Of a stretch of 64,000 nt of DNA, positions 36,801 to 49,427 are shown one piece after another. The notes beneath the pieces are model-generated. The model was not told the origin of the DNA. It searched no databases and worked only from the letters and a program-made list of their open reading frames with translations. The stretch is from Brachycybe producta (Eukaryota; Arthropoda; Diplopoda; Playtdesmida; Andrognathidae). Position numbers and translations under genes: made by a program. The first letter of the stretch is position 1; each line of letters starts with the position of its first letter. The DNA is taken from the NCBI GenBank assembly GCA_036925085.1, contig JAUPFP010000080.1, positions 558,001 through 622,000 on the forward strand, given 5' to 3'.

Positions 36801-38333
36801 AAAATTTTAAGTCCTTGAAAAAAAAAAAAAAAACTTCTTTCAAAATAATAACAAAAAACGTAAAATGGCAAAAGTCAACCTTGCATAACTATATGCAACG
36901 TCATTAACGAGAGCAAAGAAAAACCAACAACAAGATTGCAAATAAAGTATTAGCCTACGGCCCTTATTATTTTTATCATGTTGTCGTTTTGTTTACGACA
37001 ACTCAAAAATATAAACATATAAACTGTGTTTTCGCATTTCTAGCAGCATTTAAAAACGCAATTAATAACTAGTTTAGTGCAATGAATTGATTAAAAAATT
37101 AAGAAAAAAAAAGAAGAAAAATCGAACTAAATTACACTGATAGCTTCAAAAGACCTCAAAAGAGCAAAGTTTGATCTAATTTTAATTTCGAACTAAATAC
37201 TAGGCTTAGGTTTTTTTTAAAAAAAATAATTTCATTAAAGATCGAAAATATCTGTTCGTATCAAACTTTCGAAAATATCTGTTCGTATCAAACTTTCTCT
37301 ACAGGTCCCCACAGTTGCAAACCATGTTATAAAAACATCCTTGAACTAAATTATGAGATTACGAAAGTGTTTTCTTTTTCTAATTTTGCTAATTTTATTA
37401 AGTATTCGAAACAACAAAAGTTTCATAAAATTGAAAATATACAAAATGAAATTCTAAAAAATACACAAATAAAATGCTGATTCTTTAATATTCTAAGAAA
37501 TGCTAATAAAATTAAAAAAAAATTATTTTGAGGTTCTTCAGTTTCATTAATTATAAGTTTCAATTTATAAACTTAAATTGTTGCTCGATGATAATTCTGA
37601 ACATTTGCCAAAAGAACTTTGATTTTGTACAACTTAAATGACCATCAGTTAATGACATTATGTCTTATCGTATATGACAGAACCATTACTCATCATTGCT
37701 CACTACTAAATTGAGAATATCAATTATATGTTCATGCGATACGTAACCAAATAAAAGAACTAAAAAAGAAGGGGCTCTTTAACATCAAGTTTATGCAAAT
37801 ATGTCTTACCAAATACCTTAAAACACCTGAAATAAAAAACATTTTGAAATGATTAGTAGGATTGAAAATAAAGTAAAAAGACAATTACCATCCCAGGCAC
37901 TAGATTCGACCCAGGCCAAAGCGTTGAAAAGTGCTGCCGTGCCACCGTAACAGGCATTCTTTGAATCGACACCTTCAACCTCAGTGTTGCCACTTTCTTC
38001 AAACAACTGCATCAGAACAGTCTTGACACTCTTCGACTTATCCAGAATGGTTTCAGTGCCAACTTCCAAGTAACCAATATTGTTATAGTCGACGTCGTAA
38101 CGTTCCATTAGCCGTTGAACGACAGTAAGACATAGAGAATTGATGTCCTCTCGGTCAGTACAGAAACCCATTCTTGTCTGTCCCAGACCGATGGTGTACT
38201 TTCCAGCACCGACACCATCATGGCTTTCCAGTTCACTCTGTTCGATGAAGAGAGAAGGGAAGTAAATCTCCATGGCCACAATACCGACATCCTGAGGCCA
38301 ACAGCCACAGTGGCTTTTCTGACAACTTGGCAT
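30801..38333 (-). CDS. HMGCS1: Hydroxymethylglutaryl-CoA synthase, cytosolic type
   Basis: It condenses acetyl-CoA and acetoacetyl-CoA to HMG-CoA, the entry to the mevalonate pathway. Seven coding exons (high to low): 38333-37889, 36741-36616, 36529-36365, 32978-32813, 31895-31725, 31656-31424, 31066-30801. All have GT..AG borders and keep phase, giving 523 residues, about the usual length. Visible active-site elements: Glu in LEVGTETI, nucleophilic Cys in [12 protein letters not shown], His in [15 protein letters not shown]. Also family-typical are [30 protein letters not shown] and [12 protein letters not shown]. The start [20 protein letters not shown] lacks a mitochondrial leader, so the cytosolic form is favoured. 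An acceptor lies just before the ATG, so a 5' untranslated exon exists upstream. The last ~20 codons come from a family D repeat; splicing from the preceding CAG|GTTGGT could give another end. Confidence 0.97.
32100..32526. repeat. MITE in HMG-CoA synthase intron (family N)
   Basis: The ends TTGAGCTGTATGAATAA and TTATTCATATGGCCCTTT are inverted repeats. They are followed inward by GAGCA...GAGCATGAGCA and its mirrored form. It lies in the intron between the exons ending at 32813 and starting at 31895. The short open frame inside is not coding. Confidence 0.7.
34766..35047. repeat. hAT-like remnant in HMG-CoA synthase intron
   Basis: CAGTGATTCCTAAAGGGTGT at the left pairs imperfectly with AAAGTTTGGGAACCACAGTG at the right. 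These are ends of the CAGTGGTTCCCAAAC type. I do not see a clear duplication. Confidence 0.5.
35655..36013. repeat. MITE in HMG-CoA synthase intron (family O)
   Basis: GGGGCTAATTGAGCGC on the left and GGCGCTCAATCAGTGCCCT on the right are imperfect inverted repeats. The body has repeated TGCCAAA(C/T)T words. Confidence 0.65.
37243..37296. repeat. Exact 27-bp tandem duplication
   Basis: CGAAAATATCTGTTCG...ACTTT occurs twice head to tail in the intron between coding exons 1 and 2 of HMG-CoA synthase. Confidence 0.95.
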
Positions 38334-39962
38334 TATCTACAACAAAATAAAACAAAAAACAAAAACCACACAAAATGTTAAATAATTGCAAAAAATGCAA
38401 ACATAACGAAAATTAATTTGTTAAAGAAATTACTCTAAGTTGCACAATCAAATTTTCTTGAGAAGTAAATGATATTAATATAAAGAGAAACGTGTGTAGT
38501 AAGTACAAAATGCAACTTCGAAACTGACTTAACTTTGAAATGCTGTTTCTCACCTAAGTATTAGCAATAACAAACAAGAGACACCTCAGTTATTAGTTAC
38601 TGAAACTTGGTTAAGTGTCTAAAACTGTATTTTCTCGTAACTATTTTTGAAGTGGCAGTACAATATATATTTGTTATTGTCTATGATAAGAGCATCTAAA
38701 ACAGCGAGAACAAATGGTAGGTTTTTCTCGACAATTTTTCAGCTGGTGTGTGTGTTTTCAAGGTGCAGCTGTGGCAAAATAAGTGTTTGGGCACTTGTCT
38801 AAACACAACAGGCCACATTTTTATTGGATATTCAAGTGACGTCAAGAAATTGTTCAAACTGTTGGCTCATCCTATTGTCATTAAACCTCATTACATCACA
38901 CAGAATAAATAAATATAAAAGTCCACACACACAGAGAGAGAGAAAGAGAGAAAAATGAATTTGTAATAAAACAATAATCAAGATAAAATTATTTCAAACT
39001 TGTTAGAAAGTTACCAATAAAAGAAAGAACAATTTAGACAATTTTTAGAAATATTACTAAATTATGAAGTCCCTTATTTTTTTGGAGGGATCTTTTCAGT
39101 AAAATAATGTACTTCTTACATTGTGGGGACCCTTATTAATGTAATCAACAAAACTTGACAACTAATCAACTTGATTGACAATGCTTCCGTTAAAATTAAT
39201 GATAGTTAGTTAAGTAGGTGACCACTGTTGGTATCAAAGGTTACTTGAGGTCGCAATATTAAGAAGGAATGGTCAAGTGACGAATAATCAAAAACAAATT
39301 TTGCAGTTTACAAAAATAGCATGGCAACAAAAACAACTTAACTAAAAAGTTAAAAACACACAATAATCTAATACAATTTTTCAGAATTCATAATGAAACA
39401 GCACACATTCTAGACTACTACACACATATTTATACATTCATGTTGTATGCTCAAAATATAAGGGGGGTCATTCAACTAAACTTAATAAATTACCAATTAA
39501 TAATTAGAACTATTTTCAGTCAATGACCTTCAATCCTTGTTTTCTTAATGAAGAAAATAAAGACAAACAAATTCTTATTTCATTAAAATAAATTCAAATT
39601 CAAAAGAATATAATATAAAATTCATATTATACAAAAAAAAGTGGGGGGAAAAAATATGAAATAAAATTAAAACCTGAAGTGCTCCCAAAAAAAAGTAGCA
39701 AAAATTTTACATAACAAACACTTCACACTCGTTAGTAACCAAAATTCCAACAACTGAATAAACTTCAAAAGATATTTTAAAGGCAACAGAATAAATATAT
39801 AAATGGGCAATGACCTAAAAGGTTGTGACGTAATAAACAATTCAAGCAACTCATTTTATTATTTCTAAAAAAAAAGACTCCTCGTTTTTCACCTGAAGAT
39901 GCTACAATGCTTTTCTTATAATATAGAAGTGCGAGAGTAGCAAATATTTATTCCACGGTTTT
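38334..39962. other. Upstream of HMG-CoA synthase start, probably 5' intron
   Basis: The minus-strand TTTTGTTGTAG just before the ATG is a good splice acceptor, so this is likely intron. It contains a (GA)n-like tract near 38934-38952 and AT-rich DNA. No further exon is recognised. Confidence 0.5.
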
Positions 39963-40530
39963 GGTTAAAATCAACATGATTTAAATCTTAATTTAAATCA
40001 CGATTTTATAAAATAAAAATTGGCAACTCAATACAAATCAAGTGATTAAAATGAAATTCATTTAAATCGATTAAATAACCAATTGATTTAAATCACTCAA
40101 TTGATATTTTTCATTATGATAAATTTGATAAAACTATTGACATTTTTTTTCACTAAAATAAATGTGATTTAAACCATTGATTTATATCTGATTTAAATTA
40201 CGATTCAAAAATAAAATTATCAACATCAACATCAATTACAATTTAATAAAAAAAATTAATATTATCATAAAAATGAAGTGATTTAAATGAAATTTTGAAT
40301 TTTTTTTCAGTATTTTTCTTTTTTCATGAAATGAAGTTATAATAATGTTCTTAAAATGAGATTAAACAGATTGAACACTTAATGTCCTGTATGGATTTTC
40401 AGTTAATAAAAGAGGAATTTTATGAAATTTGAAATAAATTTAAAAAAAAATAGATTTAAATAAAAAAAAATTTTATCTTAGAAAAAATCATGATTTTTTT
40501 CACTATGATTTGTTCCTGAAACAGATCAGT
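39963..40530. repeat. Family R repeat copy 1 (GATTTAAATCA-rich)
   Basis: Many copies of ATTTAAATC/GATTTAAAT occur, with the block GATTGAACACTTAATGTCCTG near 40371 and AAAATCATGATTTTTTTCA near 40486. The same blocks occur inverted at 50457-50815. Confidence 0.55.
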
Positions 40531-42463
40531 TTTTTTTTCTGATTTCTTTTTAAAAAACCTGTTATTAATAGATTGACATAAAATTCTTGAGTTGGAGTAA
40601 AACGGGAGTGTTATTAATATTATTATCTGTGTCTGTTTTAATTTTAAAACATCTAAATCTTTAAACTGTCACAATAAAAACGAAATTGCGTGGTGACAAA
40701 TGTTATTCGTCGAAAATTAAATATTTAATAGTAGATCAAACATAAGAATGTATTTTTAATGTTATAATAATCCATGGTAATATTAATAAATCAATTTTTG
40801 TATATTGAGTCATTGGCGTAATCGACAGTGCGACAGCAGTATCACAAAAAAAGGGGTGGGTGAGCCTCATCCATATTTCACTGGACTTTTTTTAAAAAAA
40901 AAATACCAGTTGATACCAATTCAATAGAAAGTTCCAGATTAGAAAATAGCATGAGAAGTTAGGTACCATCTGATAAATAGCCTACTTGTAAACTAGTACT
41001 AAGAGGTCCTAAAATATTTTCCTTGGAAGTGGAACAAAAATTAACCCTATTTCACAATTTTCACTTAACATGTTTTATTATTTTTTTTTAACTCTGATTA
41101 TTCTGCGTTTATAAAATATTTCAAGTTTCGATCTTCTCTTGTTCATTGTATGAGAAGATTGATGTACTCGGTTCTTAATTTTCTATTTAAGAATTATAAA
41201 AAAAAACACAAGAGATTACTTTTCATTATGTTTGTAGTTAATTAGAGAGTAATTTAATTTTTATACGATATTTCGTGCTGGGCTGGATATAATTAGGGCC
41301 TCCGGGGAGGGCACAAAATTGCAGTAGCCAAGGACAAGCTCTAACAACTTTAAATTCGGCCCTGGATATGACTATCACATTTGGCCAAGCCATAGTGTAT
41401 TTGAGGCTATTTTCTGCCCAATTTAGTCATTTTGAAATGGAGCCGTTGTCACTCATTTCCATATGAAAAAATCCTGTGGTCAACAATGTATTTCTAACCT
41501 ATGCAATTCAACACAGTACACCTGCAATCAGCTCGAGAGCCATGTGGCAGAGGGAATAATTCCCGAATCCCAATAATAAATGACTGTTATTTAGACATCA
41601 TCGAATTCGTCCTAAGCATGTGCTGGAAGGAGAATTCCATACTCAAAATACATTTCGAAAGAAAGCCCACACATATGCATCAGTTCTAGATCTTATTTCT
41701 CTAATAAGCTATGGATGGCCATTTCTGTTTATATACGGAGGCATATAAAGAAGCAACTTTTGCCAAAGACAAAACGTATTCGTATAAAGCCACTCCTTAA
41801 ACTTTTATTAAATTTCACTTTGTTATGGATTGTTTCGCTGCAGTTTTTTTCTGAAAGTGGTCAGAAAATAGTTACTTCTCTGCAAGATTCACTCTTTCCA
41901 TGGCTCGAGTTACCTTTGACCAACATTATCTTGATTAAACGCGTCAAATATGAATATAAAAAATTATACTAATACAATTATTGATATAATACGATGATGG
42001 CGCCAACTCTAAATGAAAAATGATGCACAGTTGTCAGTTGCAATCAATTCAATAATTATAGCTTTAATTGTTATAAAATTACCATTTTCTATGCAGGCCA
42101 CGTTATATACAACGTCTTTCAATAGTTTTTTTTTTAATTTTAGTATAATTTCTATGATATCTTATTAAGATATAATATAATTTTTTCCAGACCTTTTAAT
42201 GTTAGTGTAGCTGAAACAACAATTAAAGAACAATATTTATAGATAAATGGTAATATATTTAAAAAGAAAGCTTTAAATGTGTCTGTCTGAGAAAACATAT
42301 TTGAACATCTAGAAAATAATAACAAAAAGCCCAGATCTATCTGTCCGTCTGGAACACTAATGGCACATCTTTGTTTTACTTGAGTGAAAACTTTTATAAA
42401 AGTGTGCAAACAAAGTTCAATACGACTTGTCTAAGTCAATGTTATAATGTGTGTAGATGCTAG
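40531..42463. other. No gene recognised
   Basis: AT-rich intergenic or intronic DNA. A GGGCTGGATATAATTAGGGC...GGCCCTGGATATG phrase at 41281-41368 suggests a decayed repeat end. Open frames of 60-85 codons near 41.5-42.0 kb lack splice signals and domain features. Confidence 0.45.
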
Positions 42464-42596
42464 GCCTGGTTCAGACTATAAAGTTAATTTAGGTTAAGGC
42501 AAGGTCGCTCTCGACTCTTATGCATGTGCAGATAGCAGTCATTGAAGTTTCATCACATTATCTTAACATACATTAACGTCATAGTCTGAACAGGGC
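42464..42596. repeat. Short MITE with GTTCAGACTAT ends
   Basis: GCCTGGTTCAGACTAT and ATAGTCTGAACAGGGC are inverted with one or two mismatches. The element is 133 bp and has no coding content. Confidence 0.75.
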
Positions 42597-44672
42597 AAAA
42601 GCAATGCAATGTGGTTCTTTAATATTGCACACGCCATTCTGCGAGCAAAAAATGTTTTTTCTTCTATTTCTTCAAGTTTACACTTAAGAATCTTAGTTGT
42701 TTTTCTAACAACCAGAAATACCGCCAATATAAGGCAAACCTTTTCAGTGACAGAAATTGTTACCATAGGCAACTGCTTAGGTTATTTATGTCAAAAACCG
42801 GTCATAATTTAATAAACCATTGGGAACATTTTGCATTCAAGGTATAGTCATTGAAAATTTCGGTTCACATGCAATCGATTTTTTTTTAAATTTTTGCACT
42901 GACAAAATAACTTTGGAAATAATTGGTCCACTTTTTTCGGGAATAGCCAGCTAGAAACGAAGACCCATTTGTCTTGCAGAAGTTGCAGGGATTCTAGGAA
43001 CATATTACAACCAAAGCATCTGTTGACCGACGCTCATCAGGCTAATGTGCAACCAATTTTTTAAAATTGCATTGTCAAAATTCAGGACTTCGGAAGTCAT
43101 ATCGTTATGTCCACTTCGTTTTTAACTTTTATCACACACCGGGAACGAAAATATGTCTTCATATTGTTGTTTACCACTCGATATAAAGCTTTGGGCACTG
43201 CACCCCCCCCCCAATACTACCTCGTGCAGAAACAACTCTCACAGCCAACCCCTAAATCCCCTGTTTAAACTATTCGTTACAACCTTCTTGAACTATAGAT
43301 TACTACCAATAAGAAACTGACAAGTTGAATAATTTCAACCTGTAGACATGCCGGACCCATCTCTCCTACCTTCCTATGCAAAATACTACAATGAGATCTT
43401 ACAATTACAGGGATTTGCTCAGGCTACTAGTCGGGAATGTATTGGAAATAATGAACTATAGGAATGTCAATATTTTCACTGCTAAATCTGACGGAAGTAC
43501 TGCAAATTATTTTAATAAAAAGGTTAAGCACAAGTAAAATCTTAAAAGTAAAAGCTTTCATTATGACTTTTAAGTACAAAAGTAATTGCTTTTCGTAAAT
43601 AGTGAATGAGTTTGTGGTATGAATAATACACAGTAAATACTACCAATGTACAGAGAAATTGAGAATGTTCAAGGTTGACTAATTTGACTAAAAAATGTAG
43701 TCGACTAAAAAATTACTGTACTAAAAATTATCTTACTAAAAACTACAACAAATAACTAAACAATACTTTTTTGGCATTGTCCACACAGTAATTTTGGAAA
43801 ATTTTCAGTACTTCAAAACTGCAGTGGTTATTTGCTACTGTACGTGAAAGTTTATAATATGCTTAGGATGTGCAACTGAAATTTTAATAAACTAAAAAAA
43901 AAAAATAACACCTCATTCACAAATCATAGACCATCCTTATTAATATTCAGACATACGAGAGCCTCGTAAGGCATAATTAAAACTAAAAGGTTGTTTTTTT
44001 TTTGGTTCAGTTGACTAATAATGTCAGTTGATTAACAGCCGACTAAAGACATTTCTTAGTTGCATGCCTCCATGTATTACTTACATTTACTACAATTTAC
44101 TTTACAATTTACTTCATGCTAGCTATCCATAGTGTCATGTAAACAGTGGTGTAGTGACAAGAAAAAAAGTGTGGTGCATCTCTTGAAATTTGTATATTGA
44201 TGTTATCAAAACCCAATAATTGAAAAAGTTGATAGGATTCGATATTAATTATGGAATTATAAAATTAGTCAGTAGCAATTACGTAAAAATTGATATCAAT
44301 TTTCGTTTTTTTTTTAAGTGTATAGGTTTTCCAGAGTTAAAAACTTAAAACAAACTTAAAAGTTAATGGTGTAACAAATAATTATCCAGGAGGCCATCAA
44401 ATTTTGAATAAAAAATTTATCAGTGAAAATAAAAAGATATAATCAGTTAATTTTACTTTCTCTGAGTTATAACTGAATTTCTAATCAAAATTTTAATTTC
44501 CAGAAAATTCAAAGTTTTCAAGGTTTCTAAGCAGCTGGAACCCTTGAATACAATGATAAAGCCAACACATCTATTTAATCTGATGCTCTGATTAATTATT
44601 GACAATCCAAAACATAAGTTAATTTCATGAAAATGAAAAATATTTATTTTCACTTGTTATATTATTAACTCA
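42597..44672. other. No gene recognised
   Basis: AT-rich DNA. 43675-44060 has repeated GACTAAAAA and GTCGACT/AGTTGACTAA words, probably an old repeat. There is a C-tract near 43203. Confidence 0.4.
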
Positions 44673-45103
44673 CTAGTGGGGTAACCCGTCATAAATGACG
44701 GGAGCAAAATTCACAGGCAATTGTGTGCATGCGCGTCGTTTTTTCCTTTTTTTACTCCTTTTTTTTTTTTTTTTCAATTTTCAATTTCAATTTCAGTCAC
44801 CCCTTCCCACTTTTCTCTCTCTCTCTCTCCCTTCTACACTTTCCAAACTTTTCCCCTCACCCCCTCCCACTTTTCTCTCTCCCCTTCTACACTTTCCAAC
44901 CTTTTCCCCTCACCCCCTCCCACTTTTCTCTCTCTCCCCCCTTCTACACTTTCCAAAGGAAGAGTTCAACATATAGTTGACCTTGAGAAAAAAAAACGGT
45001 TCATTTATTCAAATTTATATAAATACCGACGTGCTTCAATGGTTTTTGTTACTCCACACACACACACACACACAGACCTGGGATATTATATATATATAAT
45101 TTT
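44673..45103 (-). mobile_element. Helitron/HINE-like element, family C copy 3
   Basis: The minus-strand 3' end is intact (hairpin CCCGTCAT/ATGACGGG, TTACCCCACTAG, then T). The inner palindrome found in the other copies is missing beyond ACAGGCAATTGTG. 44803-44957 holds three tandem ~50-bp units of CACCCCCTCCCACTTTTCTC...CTACACTTTCCAA. The other end is again an AT microsatellite near 45090. Long frames across the pyrimidine tract are compositional. Confidence 0.6.
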
Positions 45104-45327
45104 GAAACTTAATTCGCTCAAGTCCCAAAAAAGAGTACTGGGACGCCGCTCCACAAGAGCTACGGCACGACTACACCACTGTTTATAAAGTTAATGCCAG
45201 GTGTTTGGTGGCATTCAGTTAACTCTATTAAGTCATGTAACTTAGGTATTTCTTTAATAAATTAAAGTTTACATACTCGAAAGTATTTTCCTGCATTGTG
45301 TTGTGCATATTTAGAAATGACTTAATA

Positions 45328-45656
45328 CTAGGGATTAGGACATTCGAATCCTCGAATCCCACCAGATTCGAGATTCGAGTCCTAACCTAAAAAAAACTGT
45401 TAAAAGCTTTGGTAAAATTAGTTTTTAACTCCATTGACATAAACTGCGATTGTTGCAATTTCGGTGGTATCCGGATCACCACCACCTTGTGGCGACTCTG
45501 AGTGAAGCCACACGTTTTTTTTATTATTAATAATTTAATATTTAATATTATTTCATTTATTTGTATCTTCTTAATGAATAATATTCCTAGGATTCTTATA
45601 TGAAGGATTCGAGAACCTTTTAGGAATCGAGAAAATTTAGGATTCGTCCCACCTCT
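45328..45656. repeat. Repeat family I copy 2
   Basis: CTAGGGATTAGGACATTCGAA to GGATTCGTCCCACCTCTA. It shares TTGCAATTTCGGTGGTATCC and the GGATTCTTATATGAAGGATT block with 6816-7230, with internal deletions. Confidence 0.7.
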
Positions 45657-46209
45657 ACGTTAATACACTTATATAGGAGAACGAATAATAGGAATGATTA
45701 CAATTGACCAATGACTGAGATAAGATGGTTTCATTCAAAATTTACTCTTATCATAATAAACGGCTTGCGTGTATTCTGTAAATTCTGTAATTTATAAAAA
45801 CTGACATTTGATCTTCGACAATGCTCCTAGCCTCCTATCACTTCAATAAAGATATCCATTTTCAAACGCAGCCTTGCTGCCTTAGTTATATGTTAAAAAA
45901 ACACGAAGTGTTCCAACTTTTCACTATTCCAATAGAAGTGATAGTATTTAATTCCAAATTAAATTGCAAAGTAGATTAGTTTTTTTTAAATAAAATCAGG
46001 TTAATATTAAACGCGTCAGTCATTTAGTAAAATATAAAAAAAAAAATTAATAACTCTTAATTTTCTTTGTAGCAAATTAATTTAGAAAAACATTTAGTTG
46101 GAAATAATTTACTTAAATATACATAACAAATTCTATTGTAATTTGTGTTGAATAGTACAATTTGTTTGAACTTTCATCGTGTTTGCCTTCATTGTTTAAA
46201 ATAACTTAC

Positions 46210-46440
46210 CAGACTTAAAATCAACAAAAACTGCCAAACCTGCAGTGCAGAATATCAGATCATGATATAAAAGATCGACACGGATTTCAAGGTTCATTCT
46301 GACGTCATTAATATAATAATAAATAGCAGCAGAAGCTTCTAAATTCAAATTTTGCACAGATGAAGATTTCACGTGCATTGCATAAATGCGGTTCTTAACA
46401 AGTGGCCCTGCGTGCCAATTATTTCCTATTAAGTAAATAC
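46210..46440 (-). CDS. Possible exon, unrecognised
   Basis: An open frame of 77 codons, phase 1 to phase 1, is bounded by a T-rich acceptor (TTTTTTTGGAG|) and a good donor (TCTG|GTAAGT). The translation includes NNWHAGPLVKNRIYAMHV, LEASAAIYYYINDVR and LIFCTAGLAVFVDFKSG. It lies on the HMG-CoA synthase strand, inside what may be that gene's long 5' intron. I recognise no family and find no partner exon, so it may be an exon of a nested or separate gene, or chance. Confidence 0.3.
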
Positions 46441-47046
46441 CTCCAAAAAAACAACAAAAAAACAATCACTCTGCTAGACATGCTGGCCACTTGTTGGAAA
46501 TCACAATCGCTTACAATATAAACCTGAAAAATAATATCTATATTGATTTGTTATTTACCTGATTGTAATTATCAGTCGATATTAGCTTGCGGGCCATGCA
46601 GTTTCCCTTCCTATTACACGTAACCAATGAATGGACATTCAAAAACACACACTCACCACCTTATCATGGGTGGAAACTAAAAAAAAGAAACTCTCGCAAT
46701 GGAGTTTTCACATGACAAGAACTTTTGAGCACCTTAACACCAGCAGTCACACCTGTACCTATATATTCCATTAGAAATGCATTGGTGCAAATTAAATACA
46801 CAGACACACACACACACACATTTAGGCTTTGTTTTTAATCCACGCCCATTGAAGGTTAACACAACATTTGAGTGTAGAATTGAAGGTTAGCTCAGTTGTT
46901 ATCATCAAACACAACAAACATAAATATGCACATGTTGAACGGGGCCAACTCAGCCCAATGAGCTCGCCTACAGAGCGAGGGGCGAGGAGGGCTCGGTATT
47001 TCCAGGTCAAATAAGTCATCAGTGTAAACATACCACTTTCACTTAC

Positions 47047-47150
47047 CATTTGAACAATTGAAGACAACGAATAAACACACTTGACACAACAAGCCTCCTC
47101 CTCCTCTTTTATATTGTTATAGTGTCCCTTTCTTTCTTGTTTTGTCTTCT
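47047..47150 (-). other. Candidate 5' untranslated exon of HMG-CoA synthase
   Basis: On the minus strand a moderately GC-rich stretch ends in a strong donor, AATG|GTAAGTG, at 47047. It lies 150-270 bp from a CCAAT box and a sterol-element-like site, and the HMG-CoA synthase start exon has an unpaired acceptor downstream. The 5' boundary is a guess. Linking it over 8.7 kb is inference. Confidence 0.3.
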
Positions 47151-47294
47151 TTATGCACAAGTATAACTCTGAAATAATATAAAAAAAATATAAAAATAAT
47201 CAAAAAAAAAAACTCAAATGTATGTTACATGAAATAACAACAATGTCTGTCTGGACCGGAAACGACCCGAGTAGAACATGCCCACTGTTATCGG

Positions 47295-47327
47295 CCAATG
47301 ACAAACTAAAGAAAAAGATCACACCAC
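47295..47327 (-). promoter_or_regulatory. CCAAT box plus SRE-like site
   Basis: GGCCAATG holds CCAAT at 47295-47299. ATCACACCAC at 47318-47327 differs at one base from the classical sterol regulatory element ATCACCCCAC. In vertebrates HMG-CoA synthase promoters combine such sites for SREBP and NF-Y. Whether this is a working promoter here is inference. Confidence 0.3.
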
Positions 47328-49005
47328 GTTTGTAGAGACACATAAAAAATAAAAAATGAACCAATGATCAGTTCAGTGCAGTAGACTTTCAATTAAAATC
47401 TAATAAATAAATATTAAAAAAAAAATCATCAGTGTAAAAATAACAGCTAAAAAATGTCGTCATATTTAAGAAAAAAATGACTGGCATGAATGATTGCAAT
47501 TAAAAATGTTTGAATAGTGTGTAAGTGTGTATTTGATTGTTTGTATTTGTAAATTGCTACTCATATCAATCATGTTATATGTGATCAGTGATTACACTTT
47601 TGGAGGGAAATTCAAATAGTTTAAAATAAACTGGAGCCTCATCATCACACAAAAAAATCATAAATTTGTGACAGTCGTACTTTATAATGTCACTCTGTGT
47701 GAACTATTTTATGACAATATTTGCCATAAAAATATTTTGTAATTTGCATGTGTGACTGTTATGAAGTTATGAGCTAGATATGACAATTAACTGTCATATT
47801 TATAGTTTTATTATCTTTCTGTAATGACCACCCCCTGGTTATGACAGTGTGCTGAAAACGTTACATAAAATTAAAGTTTGAATATAAATGAATTTCAGAT
47901 GATTTTCCCTTTATCTACGAGCGTAAGACAACAATGCACTTCTCTCACAACGTTAATAATTTTCTGTAATATTTTCAATACATTTCAACACATAGGCATA
48001 ACTAGAGCATTACTAAGCCCACCTAACAGATATTATATTCATATACGTAAAGTTAAGTTACTGCATTAATTATGTTCATTATTTTATTTTTAATTAATTT
48101 TTATTGGTTTTCTCTCACACAGGACTGGATTTAAGTTGAAGAGATCCCAAAGCACCTCAAGTGAATCTCACGCAGCATGAAATTATTTATAAAAATTAAA
48201 ACTAAGTAGAAATGGAAAATGTGAAAACAAACTAGAAAGACCGTAGAAACTTAATCTAGTAATGTTTTCTGATGTATACCACCACAGTTAACATTACACC
48301 ACAGTTTGCAAAAAATATAAACGATTATAATCTTAAAAAAAAGTTTCATGTGTCTTGCATTCATAATAAAATGCAATATTGCAACAACAACAAAAAAATA
48401 AGTTTTTTGCAATAGAAAAAATAAAAATAAAATGACAAATCAAAAATTGAGCACCTCAACTTTTGAAGTGAAAATGTCAACTTAATTTATTATATATAAT
48501 ATATATATTAGTTAGACTTACAAACCCTTACGGATTACTGCGAATGTGTATGAAACAAAAGTAATAAAAATAGACCGAAAATGTACATATATTGAACACC
48601 CTTAATCAAAACTACGCTAGTAATAAAACACAGCCTTACATTCAACCAAAAGCATTATGCAGAATTAGAAAAAGTAATAAAATGATATTTTTCTTTTAAA
48701 AAAAATTTTCGCCATTTTAAAAATAATGAAAATTTCATACAATCTATCATTTTGAAACGTCAAATTTTTAACATTTTTATTTTCAGAATGTGTACTTCAT
48801 TTCACATCTCTTTGTTATTTGGTATGGCAACAAAATTACAAAATGTTTTCTAAAAAAATTATAAATATTACTGAGTGAGTTTTTGATTTTTTTTTGACAG
48901 TAGCATCATAATGACCCAATATTTCAAAATAAAAAAGCTAAATCTCTTAATAGTATATTATTTGGTTCTTGACTATTTTTGTATTAATTACAAATTAGTT
49001 CTTCT
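47328..49005. other. No gene recognised
   Basis: AT-rich DNA with poly(A) tracts and a TA-rich stretch near 48490-48510. Short frames only. Confidence 0.45.
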
Positions 49006-49427
49006 CAGTGGCGCAACAACGAGGATGGGGGAAAGTTAATCTCCGGGCGCCAACAAACAGGGGCGCCAAACGTTTAGAAATTAAAATTAAAAAACGACTT
49101 ATAAATTTCGAAATTAAACTTTTTTTCCCCACTATTTTCTTTATTGCATAGTAATTTAGTAGTTTTCATGTATTGTAGAAATTATTCACACTAGTAAACC
49201 CGTCGTGCAATTTGCAAAATTTACAAAACTGTGTACACTGCTATAAGCAACGCCTACTAAATAGACTATAGAGTAGTTTTTGTTTTAAGCTAACTCTTGC
49301 AAGCCTAAAAATTCAAATTTATTCACACTATACAAACTACTCAAATTTATGTGAGTAGCCATTAGGGAGGTAAGGGGCGTTCACAGTAATGTAGTCTCCG
49401 GGCACACAATTCCTAGTTGCGGCACTG
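49006..49427. repeat. hAT-like element, perfect 8-bp duplication
   Basis: The ends CAGTGGCGCAACAACGAGG and CCTAGTTGCGGCACTG are inverted. GTTCTTCT lies directly on both sides (48998-49005 and 49428-49435). The interior carries CTCCGGGC(G/A)C near both ends and no transposase. Confidence 0.88.

Noticed and set aside
44721-45188. A 155-codon open frame and two overlapping ones
   Set aside because: They read Phe/Ser/Pro/Leu-rich translations of a tandem pyrimidine tract inside the family C element. All frames stay open because of base composition.
46822-47160. A 112-codon minus-strand frame
   Set aside because: It crosses a better-supported splice donor, has no family resemblance and shows no consistent codon bias.
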